Shown: piece after piece, positions 1-8,677 of the stretch
Layout of the letters: every line of letters starts with the position of its first letter
Numbering within the stretch: the first letter of the stretch is position 1
Source of the DNA: Ardenticatenaceae bacterium
GTDB taxonomy: Bacteria; Chloroflexota; Anaerolineae; Promineifilales; Promineifilaceae
Assembly (NCBI GenBank): GCA_020634395.1
Contig: JACKBU010000004.1
Location: 1 to 64,000, forward strand
Reading direction: 5' to 3'
Length of the DNA stretch: 64,000 nucleotides
Made by a program: the position numbers and the translations under genes
The notes under the pieces: generated by a model
Database searches by the model: none
What the model saw: the letters and a program-made list of their open reading frames with translations, nothing else
Told to the model about the DNA's origin: nothing

Positions 1-927
1 ATAATCCCGAAACAGCTTGGCCGCTTCCTGGTCCGATTGGGTATTGAGGCAGGCCGGATGTGTGGCCACAAACGTGCCTTCTAGCGGATAAATCGGCACC
101 AGCTCGCCACGGCCGTTACTTACCACGTCGCTTTCATACATCACCGCCGCGCCCAGATAACTGGCGCCGCGCTCCTGCATCGTTTGCGCCAGTGTGTACG
201 GGTCGCTGGCAAACGAGGCCACGGCGCTCTCAAACGCGCCTACAGAAGCCTGCACAATCGGCAGGTTGATTTCATCCACCGACACAGCCTGCGTCTGCTG
301 CTGCGCCGACTGCACCAGGGCCAGCAGCGTGCTGGCCCCCGCACCGGACAGGCCGGGATGCGTATGGCTCAGGCGCAAACTCTCGCCGAAGTCGCCGCCG
401 GTGTAGTAGTTCCAGGCCGATGGGTCTTGGGCCAGGCTGCCGAAGTCCAGCCAGCCCAGGGCATACCCCGGCCAGCCCAACGATTCGGCCACAGTGCGCC
501 AGGTGCCGATAACCAGCGGGCTTTGGGCCACGCTCACACAACTGTTCTGGTAGTTGTTGTAACCCTGGTCGGCCATGACGTTGGTCCAGACCGGGCTGTC
601 GGGAATCCACATGGCGGGCGGCGCGACTGCCCCGTTGGCCACGTCTGTGATGAATTGGCCGGACTCCTGTCCCTCGACGAGTACAAAGACAGGTTGTTCG
701 GCGGCGGTTTGGGTCTGGGTGGCGTTGAAGTCGTTGGCGGCCTGTTCCAGCCAGGGGAGCAGGCTGTTGTTGGCGACTACAGTGACGACGGCCGCATCGT
801 TGGGAATGTCTACCGTGTCGTTGGTTGTGTTTGAGGAGCCGATGCTGCCGAGCTGGCAGGCAACGGCCGTTAAGCCCAACAGCCCCACCAGCAGCCACAA
901 CCCGCGATAACGTTGCACACGTTTCAT
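1..927 (-). CDS. Lipoprotein, periplasmic solute-binding-like (partial, C-terminus off the window)
   Basis: The frame is open from the ATG at 927 to the left edge, so only the first 309 codons are present. A good Shine-Dalgarno (GGAGAAA) precedes the start. The product begins with a basic stretch, a hydrophobic segment and a lipobox ending in Cys24 (TAVAC), so it should be a lipoprotein on the outer face of the cytoplasmic membrane. The body resembles a type 2 extracellular solute-binding domain: an early VVTVVANNSLLPWLEQAA strand-helix, then the segment MWIPDSPVW. In related bacteria such domains are often followed by a von Willebrand A domain; that part would lie outside the window, so a VWA domain is only inference. 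It lies just downstream of another binding-protein-like gene on the same strand, 86 bp away, across an inverted repeat. Confidence 0.8.
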   Translation of the reverse strand, partial: MKRVQRYRGLWLLVGLLGLTAVACQLGSIGSSNTTNDTVDIPNDAAVVTVVANNSLLPWLEQAANDFNATQTQTAAEQPVFVLVEGQESGQFITDVANGAVAPPAMWIPDSPVWTNVMADQGYNNYQNSCVSVAQSPLVIGTWRTVAESLGWPGYALGWLDFGSLAQDPSAWNYYTGGDFGESLRLSHTHPGLSGAGASTLLALVQSAQQQTQAVSVDEINLPIVQASVGAFESAVASFASDPYTLAQTMQERGASYLGAAVMYESDVVSNGRGELVPIYPLEGTFVATHPACLNTQSDQEAAKLFRDY

Positions 928-937
928 AGTTTTCTCC

Positions 938-1009
938 AGTTGATAGTTGTTAGTTGGGCGTTGTTAGCAGCGGTCTTCACTATCCACTAACAACTACCCA
1001 CTATCAACT
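938..1009. repeat. Imperfect intergenic inverted repeat
   Basis: AGTTGATAG at 938-946 is perfectly complementary to CTATCAACT at 1001-1009. The next 8 bases (947-954) pair with 986-993 across a 7-base bulge. There is no T-tract. It lies between two minus-strand genes and may be an intercistronic stem. Confidence 0.6.
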
Positions 1010-1013
1010 ATTC

Positions 1014-2648
1014 CTACCGCCCTACCGTGATCAGCGTCAGTTCCACGTAGCGGTCTTCGGCTTGCAGGTTGGGGTCGTCGGTGTTGCGATGGTCTTCGGG
1101 CGGCAGCACGGCTTCGACGATGAAGCGGGCCGGATCGATACCCTGGCTGACCAGATAGTCCACCACGGACTGGGCGCGCCCTTCGGCCACTTCCAAAATG
1201 TCGGCTTCCGTATAGGGTGGATTATTAGCCGGCCAGGCCGACGACCCTTCCACTTTCAGGAACAAGCCTACGCTTTGCGACAGGGTGGGCACGACGCAGT
1301 TGTCCAAAATGCGCCGCGATTCCAGCGTGAGTTCGGTGGATTCAGGCAGGAAGGTGAAGGTGCGGCAGGGCAGCACCACCAGCGTGGCCGAGGCGGACGT
1401 GGAGACGCCGCTGAGGTCTAGCTGCTGGGAGATGGAAAAGGTGTCGTTGACGGGACGGCCGTTGGCCTGCAAAGCAGGTTGTTCGGCGGCGCGCAGCACA
1501 AAGCCGGGGTTGATCAGGTTCTCCACGTTGTCCGACGGCACGTTGACGTTGGAGGCGGCCCAGACGCGGCGGGCAATGTTCAGCCGGTCGATGATGGGGC
1601 GTGTGTCGCGCATTACAAAGGCGTTATCGCCCAGATCGGCCTGGGCCACACTTTCCAGCCAGGCAGCAAAGTCGTCGCTGGCCGATTCGGGGTAGACAAA
1701 GCTCCAATCGTTGTGGCCCCAATCAGCGATCTGGCTGGCGGCCGTATCGAAATCTTCTACCTGCGCTTTCAGGGTGGCAAACCAGGCGTTGTGGAAGCTT
1801 TGCACCAGGTCGGGGTGGCTCTGGATAGAGTCCCGCGAGGTGACAATCGTGTCGATGACGATGCGCAGCTGGGCGGAACTGAGCAGCGGCACGCCGCCGC
1901 TGTTTTCGGCGTCGTAGATGTCGGGTTCCCAGCCGGAAACGGCGTCGGCCTGGCCGCTGTTGAAGATGGCAATGGCGTCGGCCACAGTGTCTTGAGGGAC
2001 GAGGGTGACGTCGGAGCGCGGGCTGAGTTGGGCGATGGACAGCACGTAGTAAACGAAATATTCGCCCACGCTGCCGCGGGAGAAGGCGATGCGTTTGCCC
2101 TGTAATTCGTTGATCGTTTCCACGTTGCGGCCCCAGAGCTGGTCGGCGCCGGCGCTTTCATCGACGATGGCGGTGATGACACCGGGACTGGTGAGGGCGA
2201 CGGAGTCCAGGGTGGTGAGGAGGCAGTCCCACGCGCCGCTGTTTAGCAGGGCGGTGCGCTGCTCTTCAGAAATTTCGTATTTAGGATCGCCGTCGAGGGC
2301 GAAGGGGACGATGCCCAGGTGGAAACCGTTGGCCACGTCGATGCCCGCCATTTGCATTTGCTGCAGGGTAAAGTAGCTGCCGAAGGCGTCTGCGCCGCAG
2401 ACGTAGGTGGGCAGGCCGTCGTTGGCGTCGTAGTCCGGTCCCCAGATTGGTTCGGGGGAGGTGACGTTGCTGGCGGGGCGGGTGGGGGTAGCGACGGTTT
2501 GGCTGCCGGGGGAGGCGGCGGCCACGGCCGTTGGCGTGACATCCCCGCCTCTGTTCGAAAACATGGTAACAGCGCCGGCCACGCAAGCTACCACCACGGC
2601 CAGGCCGACGATAGCGATAAAAATGACGCGGGTTCGATCCATTTGCAT
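1014..2648 (-). CDS. Periplasmic binding protein (NMT1/taurine type) fused to a C-terminal OmpA-like domain
   Basis: The 544-residue product has one N-terminal membrane anchor (residues about 8-30, IFIAIVGLAVVVACVAGAV), a short Thr/Pro linker, and then an ABC-type nitrate/taurine/THI5-like solute-binding domain (about 65-390), with motifs such as GKRIAFSRGSVGEYFVYYVL and SGQADAVSGWEPD. The last ~130 residues look like an OmpA/MotB peptidoglycan-binding domain, with FLPESTELTLESRRILDN and AEGRAQSVVDYLVSQGID. The anchor plus OmpA end suggests a sensor or tether spanning membrane and cell wall, not a free shuttle for a transporter. No ABC permease or ATPase is adjacent. AGGAG seven bases upstream supports the start at 2648. 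Ligand unknown. Confidence 0.85.
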   Translation of the reverse strand: MQMDRTRVIFIAIVGLAVVVACVAGAVTMFSNRGGDVTPTAVAAASPGSQTVATPTRPASNVTSPEPIWGPDYDANDGLPTYVCGADAFGSYFTLQQMQMAGIDVANGFHLGIVPFALDGDPKYEISEEQRTALLNSGAWDCLLTTLDSVALTSPGVITAIVDESAGADQLWGRNVETINELQGKRIAFSRGSVGEYFVYYVLSIAQLSPRSDVTLVPQDTVADAIAIFNSGQADAVSGWEPDIYDAENSGGVPLLSSAQLRIVIDTIVTSRDSIQSHPDLVQSFHNAWFATLKAQVEDFDTAASQIADWGHNDWSFVYPESASDDFAAWLESVAQADLGDNAFVMRDTRPIIDRLNIARRVWAASNVNVPSDNVENLINPGFVLRAAEQPALQANGRPVNDTFSISQQLDLSGVSTSASATLVVLPCRTFTFLPESTELTLESRRILDNCVVPTLSQSVGLFLKVEGSSAWPANNPPYTEADILEVAEGRAQSVVDYLVSQGIDPARFIVEAVLPPEDHRNTDDPNLQAEDRYVELTLITVGR

Positions 2649-2676
2649 TGTTCTTCTCCTGTAAAAATTTAACGCA

Positions 2677-2704
2677 GAGGCGCTGAGGCGCTGAGGCGCA
2701 GAGG
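2677..2704. repeat. Short tandem repeat, 8-bp unit GAGGCGCT
   Basis: About 3.5 copies of GAGGCGCT (the last degenerate) lie directly upstream of the ribosome binding site of the OmpA-fusion gene. The 225-bp gap to the arginine decarboxylase gene also carries one ACGGCCGT palindrome. I see no other feature there. Confidence 0.7.
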
Positions 2705-2873
2705 GGTATGAAGGTGTTGGCTGTGCGCCGGAGCTGCCTGTGCTTTTTAACTAACCTTTTCCAAATATGGGTAGATTTGTGAAAAAGTGCCCGATTTACC
2801 CACATTTGCGGGTCCACGTCTACGGGATATTACGTGGAAACGGCCGTGAAGTTGCGTCCTTATGACGGCGGCG

Positions 2874-4328
2874 TTATACAAGATGGTAGCCCAGGTTGTG
2901 CAGGACGTCGGCGGCGGATTGGCCGGGGATGAGGTCGAATTGCAGACGGCCGTCATCGTCCTTGTACACGATCAGCTCCACTGCTTCCGGCAAGACACAG
3001 TGCTTGCTGCCCCGCACTCCGCCCAGCATCTCCTGGTACGCGCCAATGCTAAAAAAGCCGATGTACAGATTGTCTGTTTCCACCGGCAGGTAGAGGGGGG
3101 TAGTACTCTTTTTGGGCGGATACACATCGTCGCTGTCGCAGGTGATGCCGCCAAGCTGCACACGCTGGAAAGGCTGGTCCAGGTGGTTCAGCGGCAGCAC
3201 GATAAAATGTTCACCCAGCGCCCAACTATCGGGGAAAGAACTCATAATCGAGCCGTCGATGATGTACCAGGGTGTGTCCGAAGCGTTGTCTTTGGCGGCG
3301 AGGATTTTGAAGAGGTGCGCGCCATGCTCGGAGGTGGTGTAACGGCCGAATTCGCCCATCACGTCGGGTTCCGGCACGTTGTAGCGGGCGCACGTTTCTT
3401 TTAAAGCGGTCAGCAGTTGGCGGGCGAAGGCGGCATAATCAAAATCGAAATTCAGAGTCATGGCCACGGGCATGCCGCCGCCAAAATCGAAGATGTGCAG
3501 GCTGGGATGGCGCTGGCACAGTTGGGCGTAAAGCTCTATGCCCGGCTGCAGGTATTCCACGAAGGCATTTTTGTCCGTAATCTGGCTGCCGACCATGTTG
3601 TGGAACAGGGTAAGGGTCAGGTTGGGGGCGGCGGCAATGTAGTCGGCGGCTTTCCATAGGCTGTGGCTGTCCAGGCCAAAGCGAGAGTTGGCGGCGTCCA
3701 TGTCGCTGATGCTGGCGTGGTGGCCGTAGCTTTTCTCGCGCAGGCCCACGTTGAAGTGATGGCGGCTGTTCAGAAACGGGGCGATTTCGTCTAAATCTTC
3801 GATCACTGGCACGACTTTTTCGTGAAGGTCGCGCAGGCGCAGAATGTTGTCGGCGTAGGCGCTGCCGTTGGTTTTGAAGCCGTTGCAGATGATGTAACGG
3901 TCGGGGGTCAGCAGGCCGCGCCGGATCACGTGGCGGGCGATGTCCACGTCGACGGTGGAGGACATTTCGTGGTGAGCGCCGGCGCTGAGGGTGGTGCGGA
4001 TGACTTCTTCGGCGGCGTTGGCTTTGGAGGCGTAGGTGTAGATGAAACGGCCGTTATACCCCACCTCCTCAATCGCCCCGGCAAATACCGCGTTCATGTA
4101 CTCAATCTGGCGGCGGATGATGGGCAGGTAGACGATTTCCAGCGGGCTGGGCAGGGTGCGCCCCAGGCCAGGGCCGCTGCCACCACCGAGGAAGAGTTGC
4201 GCCAGATCGAGGTCTTCCATGTGGAGACGGCCGTTTTTCACGTTCAGGTAGCGGTTAAATTGGGTTCCATCGGGGACAGGGTCGGTGCTCTCCCAACCCA
4301 CCACGGGATCATCGACAGGCTGTGTCAT
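2874..4328 (-). CDS. Arginine decarboxylase-like PLP enzyme (fold III)
   Basis: The 484-residue protein matches the alanine-racemase-fold decarboxylases used for polyamine synthesis (arginine to agmatine and CO2). The PLP lysine is in YASKANAAEEV, the equivalent of the YPIKVN motif of SpeA. The glycine-rich phosphate loop is FDFGGGMPV. The catalytic cysteine region is GITCDSDDVYPP, and the C-terminal GAYQEMLGG is the usual closing motif. It is much shorter than E. coli SpeA (about 650 residues), lacking the long insertion, so it belongs to a compact subfamily. A related activity, such as on ornithine or diaminopimelate, cannot be excluded from sequence alone. GGGAG precedes the ATG at 4328. 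No other polyamine gene is adjacent. Confidence 0.8.
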   Translation of the reverse strand: MTQPVDDPVVGWESTDPVPDGTQFNRYLNVKNGRLHMEDLDLAQLFLGGGSGPGLGRTLPSPLEIVYLPIIRRQIEYMNAVFAGAIEEVGYNGRFIYTYASKANAAEEVIRTTLSAGAHHEMSSTVDVDIARHVIRRGLLTPDRYIICNGFKTNGSAYADNILRLRDLHEKVVPVIEDLDEIAPFLNSRHHFNVGLREKSYGHHASISDMDAANSRFGLDSHSLWKAADYIAAAPNLTLTLFHNMVGSQITDKNAFVEYLQPGIELYAQLCQRHPSLHIFDFGGGMPVAMTLNFDFDYAAFARQLLTALKETCARYNVPEPDVMGEFGRYTTSEHGAHLFKILAAKDNASDTPWYIIDGSIMSSFPDSWALGEHFIVLPLNHLDQPFQRVQLGGITCDSDDVYPPKKSTTPLYLPVETDNLYIGFFSIGAYQEMLGGVRGSKHCVLPEAVELIVYKDDDGRLQFDLIPGQSAADVLHNLGYHLV

Positions 4329-4439
4329 ACAAGTTTCTCCCTGTTGCTAAATGTTGTCTCATTATACCGGAGTTTTCTCCCTACGGCGGAAGCGACCTGC
4401 TGAATAATTGTGGTGGGTCCGGCCAAAGGTTATCTTCCA

Positions 4440-4468
4440 TTGTCAGCACTGGCTGAGCATAGTATAGT
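4440..4468 (+). promoter_or_regulatory. Sigma70-type promoter for the Tat/PqqD/HprK cluster
   Basis: TTGTCA at 4440-4445 and TATAGT at 4463-4468 are separated by 17 bases, and lie about 40 bases upstream of the ATG at 4509. Confidence 0.6.
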
Positions 4469-4508
4469 TGAGCAAGATCGTCATAAAGACAAACAGGAGG
4501 AAAGTCAG

Positions 4509-5222
4509 ATGACCCAACACGACCCTCACGATCAGGAACAGCCTGAAACAAAAAAAATCTCCCGGCGCAATGCTCTAAAAATTCTCGCAGCCGCTGCCGG
4601 AGCAACCACCCTGGCCAACCTGCCCGGTCAGTGGATGAAACCTGTTTTACGCGCCGGCGTGCTGCCGGCCCACGCCCAAACTTCCGGGCTGCCCACGGCA
4701 ACGGGTGTGCCGATCAATACCCCCACGACTGTCCCCACGTCCACACCTACCAGCACCCCGACGACGACTCCCACGGCCACCGCTACCAGCACGCCCACCG
4801 CTACTGCCACTCCTCAGATCATCCAGGGAACGCTTGGGGTGGTGTTGGACTGGAACTTTGAAGTGGGGGAGATAGACCTGGATCTGGAGGTGTTTGATCC
4901 CGGCGACAGCACCTGGGCAACGCCAGCCAATCCCACGACATTGACCCTGGTACACAGCGGCGACGCCGGATTGGGCGGTACGGGTCTGGAAACTGTGAAT
5001 TCGACGTCTGGTGTGGTTGCCAACACATACCAGGTCTGGCTGCGGGTCATTTCTACCAATGACTCACAAGGGTTTCTGTTGTTTGCTACCATTGACATCA
5101 CGGCCAATGCCAACAACGACAACCGCGGCATCGAATTTAACACGCCTCCGGCCAGCAATACTACCATTCACGTTGCCGACGTGACCTACCCGGCCGGGAC
5201 AATTACCTGGTTTGTTCCCTGA
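4509..5222 (+). CDS. Tat-exported Thr/Pro-linker protein with a C-terminal beta-sandwich domain
   Basis: AGGAGG at 4495-4500 decides the start at 4509 instead of an in-frame start further upstream; the protein is 237 residues. Residues about 18-45 form a twin-arginine signal (ISRRNALKIL then an Ala-rich hydrophobic run) ending near PAHAQT, so export in a folded state is predicted. Next comes a linker of about 35 residues made almost only of T, P, S and A, and then a ~135-residue beta-rich domain (GVVLDWNFEVGEIDLDLEVF) recalling the DUF2135/pre-peptidase type of extracellular domain. It heads a cluster with PqqD-like, HprK-like and nucleotidyltransferase genes. That makes it a candidate substrate of those enzymes, which is inference. 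It has no catalytic motif of its own. Confidence 0.75.
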   Translation: MTQHDPHDQEQPETKKISRRNALKILAAAAGATTLANLPGQWMKPVLRAGVLPAHAQTSGLPTATGVPINTPTTVPTSTPTSTPTTTPTATATSTPTATATPQIIQGTLGVVLDWNFEVGEIDLDLEVFDPGDSTWATPANPTTLTLVHSGDAGLGGTGLETVNSTSGVVANTYQVWLRVISTNDSQGFLLFATIDITANANNDNRGIEFNTPPASNTTIHVADVTYPAGTITWFVP

Positions 5223-5264
5223 GATGGGTCTGCTCCGCACGATAGGGCCAAAAGGTAGAGCTTG

Positions 5265-5540
5265 ATGGTGAATTTGCAGCAACGGCCGTTGCCGGCTCCC
5301 GGCTACCATATCGAATCGCTGGATGGTGAACTCCTCCTGTTTAACCCGGCCAGCGACCAGATTTTGCAGACCAACCAGAGCGGGGCGCTGGTCTGGCAGT
5401 TATGCGACGGCCGTCGCACCATCGCCGACATCACCGCTCTGCTGGCCGCCGCCTACCCCGACGCTGCTGCCGCCATCACAGACGACGTGCCGGCCATCCT
5501 GGCCGGTTTTGCCCGCCACGGAGCTATCCACTGGCAATGA
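5265..5540 (+). CDS. PqqD-family protein (peptide-recognition RRE fold)
   Basis: This 91-residue protein has the PqqD signature. An N-terminal beta-hairpin region (YHIESLDGELLLFNP) is followed by NQSGALVWQLCDGRRTIADI, where the G-x-V-W-x-L and helix-turn pattern is typical. A C-terminal helix completes the fold. PqqD-like domains bind leader peptides in RiPP pathways and deliver them to modifying enzymes; others act on polypeptides of unknown nature. The preferred start is ATG 5265, with an AGGTAGAG-like site upstream; the TTG at 5262 is less likely. Its stop overlaps the kinase start by ATGA, so translation is coupled. No radical-SAM enzyme, asparagine synthase or transglutaminase-like protease is nearby, so this is not a standard PQQ or lasso-peptide locus. 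Confidence 0.85.
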   Translation: MVNLQQRPLPAPGYHIESLDGELLLFNPASDQILQTNQSGALVWQLCDGRRTIADITALLAAAYPDAAAAITDDVPAILAGFARHGAIHWQ

Positions 5541-6379
5541 ACCAGCCGCCGCTGATCATCCACTTCGGCGACCAGGCGGCTTCTCTGCAATGTGACGACC
5601 CCGAACTGGCCGCCTACCTGTCTGAAATGTTTCAGCACAGCCTGGACGGCCGTTTATCTCCCCGCACCGCTTACCAGATCAGCGGGCCGGTTGACGGCCG
5701 TTTTACCCTCTCCCGCGACAAGCAAATTTTACAGACCACCCCTACAGCGCCGGCCTTGCTGCCCTGGCTGATGCAGGATTTGGTGTCGGCCCTGATTGAA
5801 GCGCAGACTGAGCACCTCATCTTCCATGCGGGCGGCGTGTTGGTAGACAATGTCGGCATTTTTCTTGGCGGGCAGACCGGCAGTGGCAAGTCCACGCTCA
5901 CGGCCTGCCTGCTGGCGAACGGCGCAGACTATCTCAGCGATGAGGTGCTGGCTCTATCGCCTGCCACCCCGCCAACGATGGTGGGCCTGGTTCGTCCGCT
6001 GGTACTGAAAGAGGCTCTGCCGCCGGCCTGGGCGCCCTGGCTGCCAGACCCCACATCCTCCCCGCTGGCGGCCATGACAGATGGCACCCACTGGATTTTG
6101 CCGGCGTGGATGGGCGCAGCGGTGGCCGCCGGCCCTGTGCCGCTGGGACTGCTGCTGTTTCCTACTTATCGCGCTGCCGCGCCGCTGGCGATACGGCCGT
6201 TATCTACCGCCGAGGCTGCTTTCCAACTGCTGCAAAATCTGGTGAATGCCCGCAATCTGCCGGACAAAGGCGTCTCGGCGGCGGCGGAGATTGCTCGCCG
6301 CGTGCCCGCCTACCAGATCACCTACGATGAAGCGACGGCCGTCGCTGCCTGGATCCACGACAATCTGCACCTCCCATGA
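5537..6379 (+). CDS. HPr kinase (HprK)-like P-loop kinase
   Basis: The start is ATG 5537, overlapping the PqqD stop, and gives 280 residues. A longer in-frame reading upstream is low-complexity and rejected. The Walker A motif GGQTGSGKST lies at residues 111-120, preceded by the family-typical FHAGGVLVDN, and DYLSDEVLAL follows as the acidic Walker B-like region. This is the short, stand-alone HprK C-terminal-like family found in lasso-peptide and related clusters, where some members phosphorylate a serine of a peptide. It is not the full catabolite-repression HprK, because the N-terminal domain is missing. The link with PqqD suggests a peptide or protein substrate. The downstream nucleotidyltransferase starts inside its stop codon (ATGA). 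Confidence 0.85.
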   Translation: MNQPPLIIHFGDQAASLQCDDPELAAYLSEMFQHSLDGRLSPRTAYQISGPVDGRFTLSRDKQILQTTPTAPALLPWLMQDLVSALIEAQTEHLIFHAGGVLVDNVGIFLGGQTGSGKSTLTACLLANGADYLSDEVLALSPATPPTMVGLVRPLVLKEALPPAWAPWLPDPTSSPLAAMTDGTHWILPAWMGAAVAAGPVPLGLLLFPTYRAAAPLAIRPLSTAEAAFQLLQNLVNARNLPDKGVSAAAEIARRVPAYQITYDEATAVAAWIHDNLHLP

Positions 6380-7473
6380 CTTCCGTCGATGGCTTGCTGC
6401 TGGCCTGTACCCATCTCCCACACAAAAACGATGAGCCTCTGACGCAAGCATTGGCGGCGTTTTCCGCCTGGGATGAGCTGCTGCCGGCGGCGGAAGCTCA
6501 GGGATTGGGACCGCTGTTGTATGCCCACGTTCGGAATACGGCCGTTACCGTGCCCGACGAGATCCGGTTGGGCTTGCAGGGCATGTTCGTGCGTGCCCGC
6601 CATTGGCACAACGTGGCCGAGACGGTGGTGGCGCAGGCGCTGGCCGCCGCGCAGCAGGCAGACATTCCCCTGGTGGTGTTGAAGGGTTTGGCGCTGGCCA
6701 GCGTGGTTTACCCGGAGGCGGCCCTACGGCCCATGCGCGATGTTGACCTGCTGGTGAATCCGGCCGATGAGCCGCGCCTGCGCCAAATCCTGGCGGACTG
6801 CGGCTTTGCTCCGCTGGTCAGCGGGCCAATTCCGCCCGACCACCGGCATGGGGTAGGATTGGCGCGGACGGTGGAGGGAACGGTTATTCACCTGGAGCTG
6901 CATCATAACTTATTCAGTGGTTTTATGGCCGGTGATTCGTTGACGTTGGCGGATGTGGCGGCCTGGTTACGGCCGTTTCGCCTGGGCAGGCAAGAAGCTT
7001 TAACGCTGGACCACGAGGTGATGCTGTGGCATCTGTACCGGCATATGATTGTCGAACCGTGGCGGTTAATTCGGGTGGTGGATCTGGTGGCTTATGCCGA
7101 AAAGTTCTCCGGCAGGATGGATTGGGCGCGCCTGCGGCGGCGGCATCCGCTGGTGCTGCAGGCGCTGGCCCTGCTGCATGGCATGACGCCCTTGTCGGCG
7201 CAGCTGCAAGCCCGGGCGGGCATCAACCCCGCCTTCACACTGGCGCTGAAGGAAATCCCGCAGGATTGGCCGCCGCTGGGTGACGCCCACTGGGCGGAAA
7301 TGAAGCGCTGGCAGCAGGCGCGGGGTCTGTTTTTTCCGCAGCCCGCGTCGTTGTGTCTGTATTATGGGATAAGCAGCGCCGGAGAGCTGGCACGGATGCG
7401 CTGGCTGCGCCATCCGCTGCAAGTACTGTTGTGGATTGGGCGCCGGGTAGTGTGGCGACAAAGCCGGTCTTGA
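6376..7473 (+). CDS. Nucleotidyltransferase-family protein (NTP_transf_5 type)
   Basis: The 365-residue product carries the hallmark of the uncharacterised nucleotidyltransferase family: VLKGLALASVVYP (Lys103-Gly104, Tyr112) followed by RPMRDVDLLV, where Arg121, Asp122 and Asp124 form the G/R-x-D-x-D-type metal site. A helical C-terminal half follows (WHLYRHMIVEPWRLIRVVDL). Members sit beside HprK-like kinases and PqqD proteins in several peptide-modification clusters; the transferred nucleotide and acceptor are unknown here. Coupling by ATGA to the kinase implies joint function. It ends 28 bp before the convergent McrC-like gene, with an extended ACGGCCGT palindrome in the gap. Confidence 0.85.
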   Translation: MTSVDGLLLACTHLPHKNDEPLTQALAAFSAWDELLPAAEAQGLGPLLYAHVRNTAVTVPDEIRLGLQGMFVRARHWHNVAETVVAQALAAAQQADIPLVVLKGLALASVVYPEAALRPMRDVDLLVNPADEPRLRQILADCGFAPLVSGPIPPDHRHGVGLARTVEGTVIHLELHHNLFSGFMAGDSLTLADVAAWLRPFRLGRQEALTLDHEVMLWHLYRHMIVEPWRLIRVVDLVAYAEKFSGRMDWARLRRRHPLVLQALALLHGMTPLSAQLQARAGINPAFTLALKEIPQDWPPLGDAHWAEMKRWQQARGLFFPQPASLCLYYGISSAGELARMRWLRHPLQVLLWIGRRVVWRQSRS

Positions 7474-7501
7474 GAGAAGAAAACGGCCGTTTCCTCCTTC
7501 C

Positions 7502-8677
7502 TCAATCCCATAACGCCGCTAAAAATTCCCCACCTGCTTTTTCATCTGGCGCAAATGCCAGGCTGCGGACGTGGACATCGCCGACATGGACATCTAACGG
7601 CCGTGCCAGAGCCTGCGGATAAACCAGTACCGCTTCACGGCAGCCTTTGGCCTGGGCATAGGTCACGACCTGGCTGACGTCGCTGGTGGCGGCGGATTCC
7701 GGCGTTTTGTATTTGGTGTCCAGCACGGTGTGGGGACGGCCGTACTCATCGTACAGAACCAGGTCCAGGGTAAACTGCAGCTCATCGTGGGCGCCAACGG
7801 TCACCGTTTCCTGGGCGCGCAGACGCCAGGGCACGAGTAGATGGTCGTCCAGCCAGGCTGCCACAAAACGCTCGTACAGCCGGGCCATGTTGATGAGAAA
7901 CGGCCGCATGGCATGATCGCCGGTCTGGCGGGCCGGTCCCTGGTGTTCCAGAAAAAAGCGGCAGAGGGCGTGCAGCAAAGCGTAATCCTGGTTCAGGCGG
8001 GAGTAGACACGCCCCACGCAGTCGGCCGGGGTGAAGGGGTAGGGCGTGGCGGCTGACTGCCAGACGCGGGCGGCGTGGCGCACGGCCGTTTGCGCTGCCC
8101 CTGCGCACAAGCCGCTGCGCGCGATTTGGGAGAGGGTGAAGGCCACAATCTGGTTGTCGGCCAAATCGGTGGTGGATTCTTGGAAGCGGCAGGTGGGCTG
8201 TATCTGTGGCGGCCAGGGATAGTGGGCAATCTGGCTGCGGATAACGGATAACGGCCGTGTTTCCGTCAGGTATGCCCGGTACACTCCTTGTTGGGCGCGG
8301 CGCAGCGCCTTCCGGGCCAGCAGGTAGGCGAGATGCTGGTAAAAGTCTTGCAGCGTGGCGATGGCCACCTGGCCGTCTAGCAGATGCGTATCTTGCAGAC
8401 CATAGGCGACTTCCCACAGGCGGAAGAGGTTGGTGAGCGGCGTTTTGGGGTGGATGTGCAGCATGCCATGCTGCCCCAGGGGGATGAGGCCCACCCAACC
8501 GAGAGCGGTTAACTGCCACTGGTTGTCGGTTTTAGGGCTGGGAAAGGTGACTTCAAGCTGACGGCCGTGCTGGTCATAGTCGTGCCAGAGCTGGTGGAAA
8601 ACGGCCGTAGGCAGCGCATCGGCTGGCAGACGCCGGGGTTCGTATTCAGTCAGGGTCAGGACGGCGGGCAGGGGCAT
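7502..8677 (-). CDS. McrC-family restriction endonuclease subunit, orphan
   Basis: This 391-residue protein matches McrC, the nuclease partner of the McrB GTPase in modification-dependent restriction. It has an N-terminal beta-rich region (ALGWVGLIPLGQHGMLHIHPK) and a C-terminal PD-(D/E)xK core. Asp305 (FTLDLVLYD) and the pair Asp320-x-Lys322 (VLDTKYK) are the expected catalytic residues, so the nuclease appears intact. The normal partner, an AAA+ GTPase McrB, is absent from this window. The upstream gene is a receiver/histidine kinase whose TGA shares one base with this ATG (TGATG), giving tight translational coupling. It may use an McrB encoded elsewhere or may have acquired another role. 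Confidence 0.85.
   Translation of the reverse strand: MPLPAVLTLTEYEPRRLPADALPTAVFHQLWHDYDQHGRQLEVTFPSPKTDNQWQLTALGWVGLIPLGQHGMLHIHPKTPLTNLFRLWEVAYGLQDTHLLDGQVAIATLQDFYQHLAYLLARKALRRAQQGVYRAYLTETRPLSVIRSQIAHYPWPPQIQPTCRFQESTTDLADNQIVAFTLSQIARSGLCAGAAQTAVRHAARVWQSAATPYPFTPADCVGRVYSRLNQDYALLHALCRFFLEHQGPARQTGDHAMRPFLINMARLYERFVAAWLDDHLLVPWRLRAQETVTVGAHDELQFTLDLVLYDEYGRPHTVLDTKYKTPESAATSDVSQVVTYAQAKGCREAVLVYPQALARPLDVHVGDVHVRSLAFAPDEKAGGEFLAALWD

Noticed and set aside
184..834. Long open frame on the plus strand opposite the first lipoprotein gene
   Set aside because: It is a shadow of the real minus-strand gene: odd composition (many Arg/Gly), no ribosome site, no homology I recognise.
2629..2640. 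GGTTCGATCC, resembling a tRNA T-arm
   Set aside because: It lies inside the OmpA-fusion gene near its start, and no acceptor stem or anticodon arm can be built around it.
5402..5536. Longer N-terminus for the HprK-like kinase
   Set aside because: The 45 added residues are Arg/His-rich and out of character, and read the PqqD gene in another frame. ATG 5537 is the natural coupled start.
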